Positions 33,082 to 43,700 of a stretch of 64,000 nucleotides of DNA are shown one piece after another. Every line of letters begins with the position of its first letter. The stretch's first letter is position 1. Origin of the DNA: Mrakia gelida (lineage: Eukaryota > Basidiomycota > Tremellomycetes > Cystofilobasidiales > Mrakiaceae); the NCBI GenBank assembly GCA_024345305.1, contig BRON01000020.1:779287-843286 (forward strand), in the 5' to 3' direction. The notes below the pieces were generated by a model. The model ran no database searches, had not been told where the DNA came from, and saw only the letters and a program-made list of their open reading frames with translations. The position numbers were made by a program, and so were the translations under genes.

Positions 33082-33372
33082 ATGCTCCTCCTCGACGTCC
33101 TCAAACAGCTCGTCCGCTCTCTCGGTCGACCAACCTCAACTCCTTACCTCGTCTACCTCGTGCTCCTCACAGCAGGCTCATTAGGACTCTCCTTCGGACT
33201 TATAAGGCAAGCCCTTCTGCCTGTAGAGGAGGACGTGAGCTCGTGGCCGCTCTGGATCTTTGGAGGACTCGCCGCCGCGTTTTGGGTTCGAGCCAGGAGT
33301 GGGTGGAGGCAGAGGATGGAGGCGATTCGGGAGGTGAAGCGCTCTCAGGAGCTTCCCTCAGTTGGGCCTTGA
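33082..33372 (+). CDS. Small membrane protein candidate 3
   Basis: Frame of 96 codons from the first ATG, MLLLDVLKQLVRSLGRPTS, ending ELPSVGP. Two membrane segments (YLVYLVLLTAGSLGLSFGLI and PLWIFGGLAAAFWV) are followed by a basic helix (RARSGWRQRMEAIREVKR). The frame is open another 72 codons upstream with coding-like content (HLPLALNQIRHS) but has no ATG, so a spliced 5' exon is possible. No family recognised. Confidence 0.45.
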   Translation: MLLLDVLKQLVRSLGRPTSTPYLVYLVLLTAGSLGLSFGLIRQALLPVEEDVSSWPLWIFGGLAAAFWVRARSGWRQRMEAIREVKRSQELPSVGP

Positions 33373-34039
33373 AGTGAAGAAGAGGGTCAAGGCGCTATTC
33401 GGGTCGGTCATCGTTCTCGAGCGACGCGTCGTTTCTTTTCGCTGATCTTCTTCTTTCCCTTCCCATGGGCCTCTTTTTATCAGCTCTCGAATTGGAGCTC
33501 GGCAACCTCACCTGCTTCGTGTACCTCTTAGATGTTCAGCGACGGTGAATGAGCTTTGGAAGACGCGTCGGGCTCGTGAAAGTCGGCCTCACGCGAGACG
33601 GTGTTTGGTTCTTCGTTCTCGTCGCAATCCTTCCTCCTCCTACACCTCTCGAGCTCTCACGTCTTCAGGCCCTTCAAGGTAACATCCTCATCAAGATGGC
33701 TTCTCCGCTACCCTCAAAACTCTCCTCGAAGAGTGGAGGACGCAGCTGAAAAGCGCGTCTACCCTGGCTCGTTTCAGACCGGCCTTTCCATTTGTTCCAT
33801 CTCTCACCTCCTCCCCGGATCCATCTCCAGGCCGTCCTAGGCATCTGCAGCAACGCCGTCTTGCCAGTTCAGATCCTCAGCCTTCCTCGTCTTGAACTCC
33901 TTCGAGATCCCGGAAGATTTGAGCGAGCTTACCTCAGCACGTCCCTCAAAAGTCGGCCACCTCCTCCTCCCTCTCCTTTCGCCACAAACCACATCGACCG
34001 CTCTCTCCTCGACCTTCACTCCCTTCTCTCGCCTCAACC
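33373..34039. other. Intergenic region upstream of DUF4336 copy B
   Basis: 667 bp. A short block at 33660-33770 reads ALQGNILIKM in one frame and TLLEEWRTQLKSA in another; it may be a decayed exon but supports no gene. The rest is pyrimidine-rich promoter-like sequence. Confidence 0.3.
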
Positions 34040-35146
34040 ATGTCCCAAACCGTCTTCAGAGCCGTCACTCCCGACATCCTTATCGCCTCCAAACCTTTCA
34101 CTCGCTTCGGTTTTTTGCCTTGGGGAGGTCGCTCGACGTTCATCCTCTTGCCTTCCAAGGAGCTCTTCATCGTCGTTTCCACTCCTCTCGACGAGAGGAC
34201 TCGAACCTCTCTCTCGGAGTTTGCTGGCGCAGAGTGGGAGTCCCAGGTCGCTTATCTTCTCGCTCCTGTGAGTTCCTTTCAGCTCCTCGACGTCTTGTGT
34301 AGCTCTCGAAGACCAGCGGCTGATCAATCTTCCGTTCTTCTCCCTCAGGACGACGAGCACACCCTTTACACAAAGGAATGGAAGAAGGCTTTCCCCTCCG
34401 CTAAAGTCATCGCTTCCAAGACTGCGAATCTTCCGGACGTCGACATCTGTGAGCTCCGACTCGTTTTTCCTCTTCTCCCTCTTCTCACCTGAAACGACGC
34501 TGACCACCTCTTCCATCGTCTTCAGCCATCGACTCGACCCCTCCCATCCTCCCCGAATCTGTCTCCCCCTTCATCAAGATTCTCCCCTTCTCTCAACACG
34601 CGACCCACGAGCTAGCGACTCTACACATCCCCTCCAAGACGCTCATCGAGGCTGATCTTCTCTTCAAGTGAGTCTCGAGCTTCTTCTCTTTCTTCCTCCT
34701 CTTTAGTTCGCATTTCCGTTCTGACGATCTTTGCTCGTTCGATCGACCGTCCAGCCTCCCCGCGAAGGAACAGTACTCCAAAGGCAGAGCAGGCTGGTTC
34801 GGTTCTCTCATCGCCAAAGGAGTTCACGTTGACGGGTGAGTCGTCGCGTCTCGCTGTTTCTCCTCCCATTCTTCCATCGTCCCTCGCTTCGACCACGCAA
34901 ACTAAATCAACCCCCTTTGTTCGTCGCAGCTGGGCCCACAAATTCATCGTCTCCGGCGGAGCAGGCAAAGGACCTGCTGCCATCCAAACGGGCAAGGACG
35001 CGTCGGTCGTCAGCTCGTGGGACTTCGAACGAATCATCCCTTGTCACGGGGAGGTGATTGAGAGGGATGCGAAGAAGGTTTGGGAGAAGGCTTACGGGGG
35101 GTTGATTGCTGCTGCGAAGGGAGGAGAGGGGAAGAAGACTGTTTGA
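34040..35146 (+). CDS. DUF4336-family protein, copy B (intact)
   Basis: Five exons in the same places as copy A: 34040-34267, 34349-34448, 34526-34667, 34755-34835, 34930-35146; 255 residues with no break. It starts MSQTVFRAVTPDILIASKPF. Conserved blocks: STFILLPSKELFIVVSTPLD, EWKKAFPSAKVI, LIEADLLFNLPAKEQYS, WAHKFIVSGGAGKGPAAIQ and IIPCHGEVIERDAKKVWEKA. DUF4336 proteins resemble metallo-beta-lactamase-fold proteins, but a full zinc site is not obvious here, so activity is unknown. The presence of an intact copy makes copy A expendable, which would fit decay of the latter. Confidence 0.82.
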
Positions 35147-35528
35147 GTGGAGGGACGCGTTGAGGTATGACTTTCGTTCGTGTTCGACTTTAGCTTACTT
35201 TGATTGCTTCGTCCATCTCTTTCCTAATCGATATACACGGTTTCGGTTTCTCTATCCTAATACGATGCCTTCTTGCCCTCTTCTAATCTCGTCGTTCGTC
35301 GTCGAAGCGGTGATCAGTCTCGAGTCTTGCTTGCTCTCAACCCAAGCTCCCAGACCAGCACCCGAACGAAAAAGAAGGGACTGTAGTCATCAAGGGTCAT
35401 CAAAAAGTGAAGGGGCGATATTAGGTAGGCTGAGAACGAAACTGATACTACAACGGAGGGTCAAAAACATAAGATGAAAAGCAAAAGCGAGATCGAACGG
35501 CGAGGCGAGGGTGGAGGACGATCCTCTC
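35147..35528. other. Convergent intergenic region
   Basis: 382 bp between the 3' ends of DUF4336 copy B and the NTF2-like gene. No supported feature. Confidence 0.35.
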
Positions 35529-37079
35529 TCAAGGCTTCTTCGGAACGCTGACCAGCCAGGGGACGACTTTCGCGTTGAGTCTTCGGAAGAGCTGTGGGTT
35601 CGAACGAGGAGGAAGGAAAGGAAGGAAGGCGGAAGAACGAAAGGTCAGCTCGACTTCCGACTCGACGCGTCTCTCACGTCCCCTCCCCTCCCTCGTCCCG
35701 CCCTCCCTTCCTCCCTGCCCTTCCCACCCCAACCTAACCCACCCCCACCCCAAAACCAGCGCACAAGCACTCACCGTACTCCCATACTTCGTCGGCAACT
35801 CCTTCGCATCCCACCTATCCTCAAACTTCAACACCTTCTCGTCTTCGTCGAGCTGGACGACCACGAGCGAATGAACGATCTTCTTGGTTCCCAACCCTCG
35901 AAGCGTGTACTCCTGGACTTGTTCCCAGATGAACTCGGAAGGGTTAGAAGGGGAGGGATTGTGCAGGTGGAGGGAGAGGGTTTTGGAGTGGGGGAAGGCT
36001 TTGGGCTGAGGACGAGGTGAGGAGGAGGGGAGGGGAGGTCAGCTTCGACGTTTGCGAGCGAGGAGGGAGAGGAAGGAGAGATGGAAGGAAGGCAGGGCAC
36101 TGACCATGGCGAACCACTAGCAATGGCGAGGAAGAGAGGGAAAGAACGGACGAAAGGAAGAAGAAAGGAAGGAGAGTCAGTTTCGAAGGCCGCCTGCTGG
36201 GGTCGGGGTCGGAAGCGAAGGCACCCGAGACGAGAGAAGGAGGAGGAGAGCGAAGAGACGACGAACCTGAGGAGCGTATTCATGGAAGCCGTGGCACCTG
36301 AGCACGAGGGAAAAGAAGATCCGGAGTAAGCTTCTGCAGGAGTCAAGAGGAAGACGAAGACGGAGCAAAGGGACGGAGGAGGGAGGAGGGAGGGGAGTCG
36401 AGCTGAGCTCGCTAGACTCACTTTGCGATGGGATCCTCGAACGTAGCGTCCTTGTTCCAGCTCCTCTCTAGGATCTCCAAGGATGGTTGGGAGCAGAAGA
36501 GCTTGAGGCAGTCTTCGAGAACTCTACGTCTCCCTGGCGAGAGTTGGTCGACGGTGATGTTGTGTTCTGGATCGTCAGCTCGAGTCGGGAATCGATGCCA
36601 TTTCTCGGTAGGGATCGTGGGAGAGACGATGGTTCCCAAGGTGTGGCTGCAGAGGGAGTGAGGGAGGGAAGCGAGGAAGAGGTCAGCATGAATGCTGGGA
36701 TGAGAGGTAAAGAGAAGAATGGAACTGACGGTCCTCCTGCTGCTGAGAGAAGGCCGATGGTTGGGATGTGAACGTCGAAGCTTCCTCGATGCTTCTTCTT
36801 CTGAGATGGAGATCCCATAGAGTTGGCAGTGTTATGGGAAGAGATCACTCCTGCCATCGTCTGAGAGGTAGGTCGAGGGGATAAGGGTCGTGCTTTGTTG
36901 GGGTAGGAGGAGGAGTGACGAGGGGAGCGAGGAGGAGAGTGGACGGGGGAGGTTGCGTTCGAAGGAGGAGGAGTAGAGTCCGTCGTGTCCAGAGCGGAAG
37001 TGCTGATAGGGTAGCCGTCCTGAACGAGAGGGTGAGCAGGAGGGGAAGAAGAAGAGGCGGAGGGTGTTGGTTCCGACAT
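35529..37079 (-). CDS. NTF2/SnoaL-like fungal protein
   Basis: Six exons: 37079-36730, 36646-36422, 36297-36267, 36116-36105, 36005-35775, 35591-35529; 303 residues. The N-terminal 90 residues are Ser/Pro-rich and probably disordered (SPPRSPRHSSSYPNK). The folded part runs from VLEDCLKLFCSQPSLEIL through WNKDATFEDPIAKCHG, EYAPQWFAM, YTLRGLGTKKIVHSLVVV, KVLKFEDRWDAKELP to FRRLNAKVVPWLVSVPKKP. This pattern (WxxDxxFEDP, then a strand-rich region, then FEDRW) is what an NTF2/SnoaL-like cone domain shows in uncharacterised fungal proteins. Exon 4 is only 12 nt (WFAM). Fold assignment is by pattern only; no catalytic residues are proposed. Confidence 0.7.
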
Positions 37080-37323
37080 TGTTTTCGAGCTGGATGGAGT
37101 TCGAGGAGAAGAAGGGAGGAGGAGGAGAGGACGAAGGTCGAAAGCATGAGCTTGAAGCGGAAGTGACCGTCATCCTCCTTCCTTCCCTGCCCGAGCCGTC
37201 GACGACGTCTCAGCTGGATGACCTCGCTCTCTCGGAAATTTGTCATTTGTAGATTTCATCACAGACTGGAGGGTGTCGTGGGACCGAGAGCGAGAATTTG
37301 CAGCAGCGAATTGAGCTCTCGCC
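37080..37323. promoter_or_regulatory. Divergent promoter region
   Basis: 244 bp between the NTF2-like gene (minus) and the unknown multi-exon gene (plus); both 5' ends face it. No specific element recognised. Confidence 0.3.
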
Positions 37324-39838
37324 ATGACGACGAAAAGCGAGGGAAGGAGAGTTTCGTCGAGCTCACACTTTCTTGATCTCGACGGCCACCATCTCCCAAA
37401 GAGCTATCCTCCTTCCTTCCCCTCCCGTCGACCACTATCCTACCCCCTACACTTTCTCGAGATCTCAAAGAGCGTCGAGCTCATCCTCGTTTCTCCTTCT
37501 CGGACCTCACGGGAGTCGAGCTGGGAGAGTCGACCTTCCTTCCCTCAACTCTCAAGGGAGTCAGCAGGTCCTCGAGAGAAGAGGCAGGAATCTGCTTTTG
37601 GTGAATTCTCGCCCTCCTCAACTCCTCTGCAAACGCTTCTTCTCACAGAAGACTCGAGACTCCAAAGGAGTCAGGTCGACGTCGAGCTTCATCAGTCACT
37701 TCCTCCCTCCGCTCCACCCTCCCCTCTCCTCTTTCCTTCTCGTTATTTCCCCCATCACGGTTCTGGTCCTCCTCTTCGCTGTATCCTCCTCTATCTCTCT
37801 CTCTCCTTTCATACCCGATTCGGCTCCATCCCGCTCTCCCTCCTTCTCTCCCAACCTCGCTCTCCAACCAACAGTGGAGTTCGCGCGCTCATCCCTCTCG
37901 TCCCTTCCCCGTTCAGACCTCGATTTCTTGCCCGTGGATCTGCAGAGACTCTACGGGTGAGATTCTTGGTCTGGTGAAGGACGAACGAAAAAGGATGTTC
38001 TCTCGTTTCCCTTCATTCGCTGATCCTCGCATCGCATCTCCCTCTTCCCCTGCTGCCTCTCTTCTTTCTCTTCGCTTTTCCTTCATCCTTCACTTTTTCT
38101 CTTTCACAACCCTTCCTTTCGATTCGACGTCTCTCCGACATCGATCCGCAGCCGGACGACTGGGACAACGATGCTGGGGGGTCCTGCTTTCGACGGGTCG
38201 AGTTGGCGATGAGCTTTCTTCCCATTTCCCGCTCCCTCCTTTCTCGTCCATCCCCCTCCCTTCTTCACATCTCTTTCCGTCGACCAAGGCTCTCCGTCTT
38301 TCCTACTGTTGAGGCCTTTGCAACCACACAGAAGATTGATAGGGAACCTTAGGTCGACGGGTCGAGCTGGGGACGAGCCTCCTCCAATTTCTTTCCATTC
38401 TTCCTCTTCCTTGCCCCTCCCCGCCTCTCGTCGAACAGGACTCCTTCCTCTAATCGATCATTGGTAGTCACCACTAGGCTCTGGATTCGAAGGGGGTCAT
38501 AGTCGACGCGTTGAGCTCGAGAAGAAAGGAACGGACGGCGAGTCGAGTTGAGCCGGGTCACTCACTGCCCCGTCTCTCCTTTCCTTTCCTCGCTCTTCTC
38601 TCTCTGCCCCTTCATTCATGATTTCTCGGCGAGTCTCCTTCCAAACGACACCACATTGTTTCTGTTCGAGATGACCTGCTTTCGTCTGGGAGAGCATCCT
38701 GCCGAGTCATCCTCGTCCTGAGCGAGGTCACTCACCTCCTTTGCTCTTCTTTTCACGCCTGTGCGAAAAGCAAGTCACTCCAGTCACTCCTCCCGGTTTT
38801 TCTCTCTCTGACCACATCAACCGAGCCCTCTCTAGCAGAAGGTCGAATGTTGTGGAGCTGGGACCGAGAGATCGGGAGCAGCGATGCTCTTCCTCTGCTC
38901 GACGACCTTGACGCGTTGTCTCTCGTTTCCCCTTCACTTGTTCGGTTCGGCGGGCCTTCCTGCCGCGTCGTTCATCTCCCAAACCATTTCGTGGCCTGAT
39001 ATAGTACCACCAAAGGGTAGTTGCGAGCTGGGGACGGGGAAGGTCGGTCATCGCAACGAACGACGACGCGTCTCATTTTCCTTGTGCTTGTTCCCTCTCA
39101 TTCCCTCCTTGGTCCCTTCCCGAGCACTGATGATTCCCTCTCTTGACCAGCTCTCCAATTGTCAGTAGCGCATCGTCTCCCAGACGAGACGTGCTGAGGA
39201 TTGGGGCGAGGTCGAAGAAACCGACTCAACTCGACGCGACGTCAATCGCCGTTTTTCTCACTCTTCCTTTCATCCTCCCTCACCCGTTCTCTACTTTCTC
39301 TCCGGACCATGATTCCTCTCATCCATGCGTGAAATCACGCGCGTAGATGTGAAGGAGGTTGGTTTCAGAGAGATCGCCTCCGAACGAGCGAAGTGAAACG
39401 ACGCGACGTGACGAGAAACGAAGAGTTCATCCCTTTGATCTTCGCTCTTCCAACGTCAAACTCCCGGCCTCGAGACAACGCGTGTGGGAAGAGATGGGCC
39501 TGAGGGATGTCCTCGTTCTCTCCCGTTTCGTCAGAGAAGCGATCACGAAGAACGACGGGCAAGGGATCGCGCTTGTCCGAGAGGTTTTCATCCCTGTCTC
39601 GCCTGCTCGCCCTAGGTTCTTTGCCTTCCTCAACAAGATGGGCTGTAACGTAGGGTGGCATGATGTTAGGGATGTTGCCTCTCTTACTCCTCCTGGTTCG
39701 TCGGCTTTTTCTGCCGCTGTTTGTGATGTTGATCTTGAGGACGCGACGCGAGGCAAGCGATACTCCCGGTCTCTCTTTCCATTTTTCTTGAAACTCTGCC
39801 TCTTCCTTCGTCTCCGTAACGGTAGATCTGTCTGGTGA
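37324..39838 (+). CDS. Unknown multi-exon gene, exon borders provisional
   Basis: A series of plus-strand blocks with good codon use separated by pyrimidine-rich stretches. Blocks include FARSSLSSLPRSDLDFLPVD (ending with donor near 37958), RHHIVSVRDDLLSSG (38640-38710), VTPPGFSLSDHINRALSSRR (38775-38842), LFGSAGLPAASFISQTISWP (38938-39005), SSPRRDVLRIGAR (39170-39212) and a long last block from about 39462, reading LPASRQRVWEEMGLRDVLVL and later VGWHDVRDVASLTPPGSSAF. Several putative introns open with a related GTCGA...GAGCTGGGGAC-type sequence (38201, 38353, 38846). Start, some junctions and the stop are not settled; the final frame remains open to 39838. No domain recognised. Confidence 0.45.
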
Positions 39839-40734
39839 CGAGCGAGGAGTACGGGGACCAAGAGTTGAGGAAAGAGGAGGAGGGGAGACGAAGACGAGTC
39901 GAGTCGTTGGTCACCCGGCCCCTCCTCATCGTCGTTCGCTCTTCGCGTCGTAACAGCGTTTCAATCTTTCTACCCGTCTTTGTCTATATCTCTCTTCGAA
40001 TCATCGTCTATGTCTCTCTTCGAATCGTGAAGTGAGAAGAGTCGAGCTCGACGCGTCTCGCTTTCCCGATCTGTTCCTTCATCTTCCCCCACCTAGATCG
40101 GATCACAGATATCCTGCCTTGAGATCCTGGTGGTATTACCCAATACTGCTTCTCTTTGGCTCTACTGGGACATCCGTCTGAACTCTCAAGGGTCAACTGC
40201 AGCTCACTCCGGCTTCCTATCCGTCGCATTCTCCTTCGACCACGTCCTGTCTCGTTGCGTCTTCTCTTCCTCGCTGAATTGCGGGCAGGCACTAGGATAA
40301 TGTTGTATGTATATTGCAGGGTCACCCTCGATTCCTTTTCGACTCTCAGCGAGGAGAAAGAAGACGGAAGGAGGGAGAAGACGACGTGTCGTACTTTTGA
40401 TGTTGATCTCTGTCCTTCTCAGCCACCTCCCATTCTTATCTTAGTCAACTTTTTGCATCTTTCGGCTGGTACGTCGAACGAGACCCAAAGTAGACTTGCT
40501 CTATGACGCTAGGGTTAGATATCTCTTTGCACAAGTCGATGCGTCGCTTCTTTCCTCCTGTCCCTCTGAAGTCTTTCTCTTGCATCCGAGACGATAAAAG
40601 TGAGGCGTACAACATGTATCATCAAACCAATGCTAGCTAACGAGAAGGAAACCAAAACAGCAACGAAACCAAAGCAAGCGAACCCTCAAACCGCAACCGA
40701 ATCGTACACACTCCATCTACTGTATCGATGCAAC
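39839..40734. other. Convergent intergenic region
   Basis: About 900 bp between the unknown gene and the 3' end of the 5-phosphatase. It includes an AT-richer stretch around 40590-40720. No supported gene. Confidence 0.35.
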
Positions 40735-43700
40735 TCAACCCTCCAGCAGATATTCAACCCATCTCGTCCTCGAGTATAGATCCACCGCCTTCTCACCCGC
40801 TTTCCCTCGAAGAAGCACTTGGGCGAAGGTTGAAGCTAGCGAAGCGAGGGAGTCGAGTCAGTTTCGTTCTCGTCGCGTCGCAAGAAGCGAAGGAAGAGGG
40901 CTCACCGAGTTTATGGATCAACCCTTTCGCGTTCGGCACCTTCTCGATATGGAACCGAAGGAAACTCGAGAGGTAGATGAGGACGTTGGCGCTGACGTTG
41001 GGGAGGGTGTCGAGGATCTGAAGACGGAGGCGAAACGCAACGAAAGTCGATTCAGTTCGACGCGTCGACTCACCCCGTCCCTCGAAAGCAGAACGAATGA
41101 ACTCACCTGAAACGCCTCATCCTTACTCTGACTCCCCGCACACATCTGCTGACTCCTCCCGAACGGCACGACTGGTTCAGGCAAGCTCTCGAACAGCCGA
41201 AGAAGCGTTTCCGCGACCGAGAAGGAGCCGAGTTGTTGTTCTTGGGAGGAGGGACGACGGGATTGAGGTGGAGTTGGGACGTCGTTGAGCTCGAGAGAGA
41301 GGGGGAGAAGAGAGGGGGAGGAGACGAGGTGTGGGTGGTCGAAGGGAGCGCCGGTGTCGAGACACTGAGGAGGACGAGAGGAGGAAGGAAGCGAGTGAGT
41401 GTTTGGAGAGAGGAGGGAAACGGAGGAGAGGAGGGAGCGAGAAGACGGACCTCTCGAATGTGAGCGATGATGGTTGGATCTCCTTTCTCGAGGAACATGC
41501 CCTCCTGCGAATGAAGAAGAAGTTAGGTCGAAGGCGACGGGCGTCAGTTCCAGTCGCGTCGAGTCCACATAGAAACGAGCAAAGGAAAACGAGTTCACGC
41601 ACCTGATCAGCAGCGTTATTCATCAACCAATCAACCAGCCTCCAAATCTCCCTCGGCAGACTGATGGCGTTCTCCGACGGTGAAAGCTCCTCGAAGAACG
41701 ACGAGCGAGGTATCGTTCGAATAGGACCTGGTAGTCGGACGAGCATTTCGAGCGAGTTGGCGAAGCAGGTGGGCTCTGTTCGATTTGCGAAGGAGAGCGA
41801 GAGGGGAGGTCAGCGAAGGCGAGAGTGGTGCGAAGAGAGGCAGACGAAGAGAAAACGGAAGATGAACGAACCGTAGTTCCCCTCGACGGAGATGAACGAA
41901 TCGTTCCCTCCTTCGACGCGCAGGATCAACACGTCTGCGCAACCACCCAAAACCAGAGCCACCATCTCGTCAGCGCCTCGCTCTCCCAACTCAAGCCCAA
42001 TGAGTCGAAACAGTTCCCGAACTCACCCTCCAGCTTCTCCTCCCCCGTATTCAGCATCCCCGCCGACGCGTCGTCCACCTGAACCGAGAAATGCACCGTC
42101 TCCTTCTCCCCTGGAAGAACGACTCCCGAGGAAGGATGAATCCACATCCAGGGTCGAGAAAGAGGAGCTGAAGGAGGGAGGTTGGGGTCGGACGGGAGGA
42201 AGTTGAAGTGCGCTGGTTGCTGTTTGAAGACGAGGCGAGAAGGGAAGGGGGAGGGAGGGTTAGATGACGCGACGGCACTCGAGAGGTCTGAAGGAAAAGA
42301 GAGAGGAAGGAAGGAGAGCGGGCGTACATATCGGTGGTTGGTGAGCGTGATGGTTCGGAAGATGGGTGACATGTAGCTTTTTGAAAACCAAACCAAATCG
42401 AAACGACGAAAGAAGAGCGAAAACAAGGTCAGTCTTCGTTCGTTTGCTCGTCCATCGTCTCCCCTCGTTCGGCATCCCCTCACTTCAGTACGTCAAGTGT
42501 AGAGTAGAAGCCGACGCTTGTCACTCACCTAACAACTCCAAAATCAATCCCCCTCTCCGAAACCTCCAACGTCGGCACCGAATCGTTCTCGATCTTATCC
42601 GCTTCTCGACCGACTTGATCTTGGACTTGTTTCCACCGTTGGTGGTTGATCTTTCGAGCGGAGACGACGAAGTTGGCCTGTTGGAGGAACGAGCGAGGAT
42701 CAAGAACCAAGGAGGGCAGTCAGGTCGAGGTTTCGAAGGGAAGAGAGGGAGGGAGAAAAAACGCGAGCGAGAAAAGCAAGGGAAAGAGAGAAGAGGTCGC
42801 GTCCAGCTCACCGAAACAGGTTGATGATCCGAGAACGAGATCTCTGGATGAGAGACGTAGCTCTGGAGCTCGATGGGATCGGTTGTTGAGGGTCGGAAGA
42901 GGATCCGGTCGCACCATGCTGGGAGACGTCTGCGATGAAAGGAGGGAAGAGACGCGTCGAGTCAGCGAGCGAATGAACGAGGTTCAACTGCGTTCGTTCA
43001 AACGAGCGGAAGAACGGAGAAAAGAGATGCGGACTTGCTTCGGATCATAGTTATGCGTATCATGCTCGAACTTGAATGTCCTGTTTCGTTCCAACGCAAA
43101 CCCAATCGAAGCCCAAAGTCAGCTCGCCGTGTCTCTCTCTCGCCCTCCCTCCCCTTCTTCCCCTCCCAACCGCACCCCCACCCTCACCCCTCCCACCCTC
43201 TCGCTCCTCATTCAGCACTCACGGCGGGAATCTAATCTCCCCCTCCTCAAAGCCCGCAAACACCCTCCCGATCCCTCTCTCTCGATTCAGCTGATCCTTG
43301 AGGAGAAGAGCCTTGACGTCCTTGTTCATGACGAGAGCCCAGCCTTCTTCGTCGGGTAGGTCGACTCGATCTACCGAGTGGAACGAGGATGGCGAACGAA
43401 GTGAGTGTGGCGGAGGCGAGCGAGGTGAGGGAAGACGAGGTGAGGGGAGACGAGCGAGTGAGGTGAGAGGAGCGAAAAGGAGGGAATGGAGAGGTCAGGT
43501 TCGAAGTTCAAAACGAGGGAGGAAACGAGACGCCAACTCACAGTTCAAGTCCCCCGTCCAGAACACCATGCCAGCTTGTTCGCTCGAGATGGAGATGAAG
43601 GGTTCTTGATCGGCTGGGATCTCGTGATTCCCGTAGTGGGCGACGCTGGTTCGACGAACGAAGGCGGGAAGGGGAGGGTCAGCAACGGGACGCGACGAGG

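Noticed and set aside
33660..33770. LQGNILIKM-like peptide suggesting a peroxidase N-terminus
   Set aside because: Only nine residues of vague resemblance and no downstream frame; insufficient for any call.
41177..41746. Long minus-strand open frames inside the 5-phosphatase
   Set aside because: They read through introns in the wrong phase; the spliced frame gives the conserved domains.
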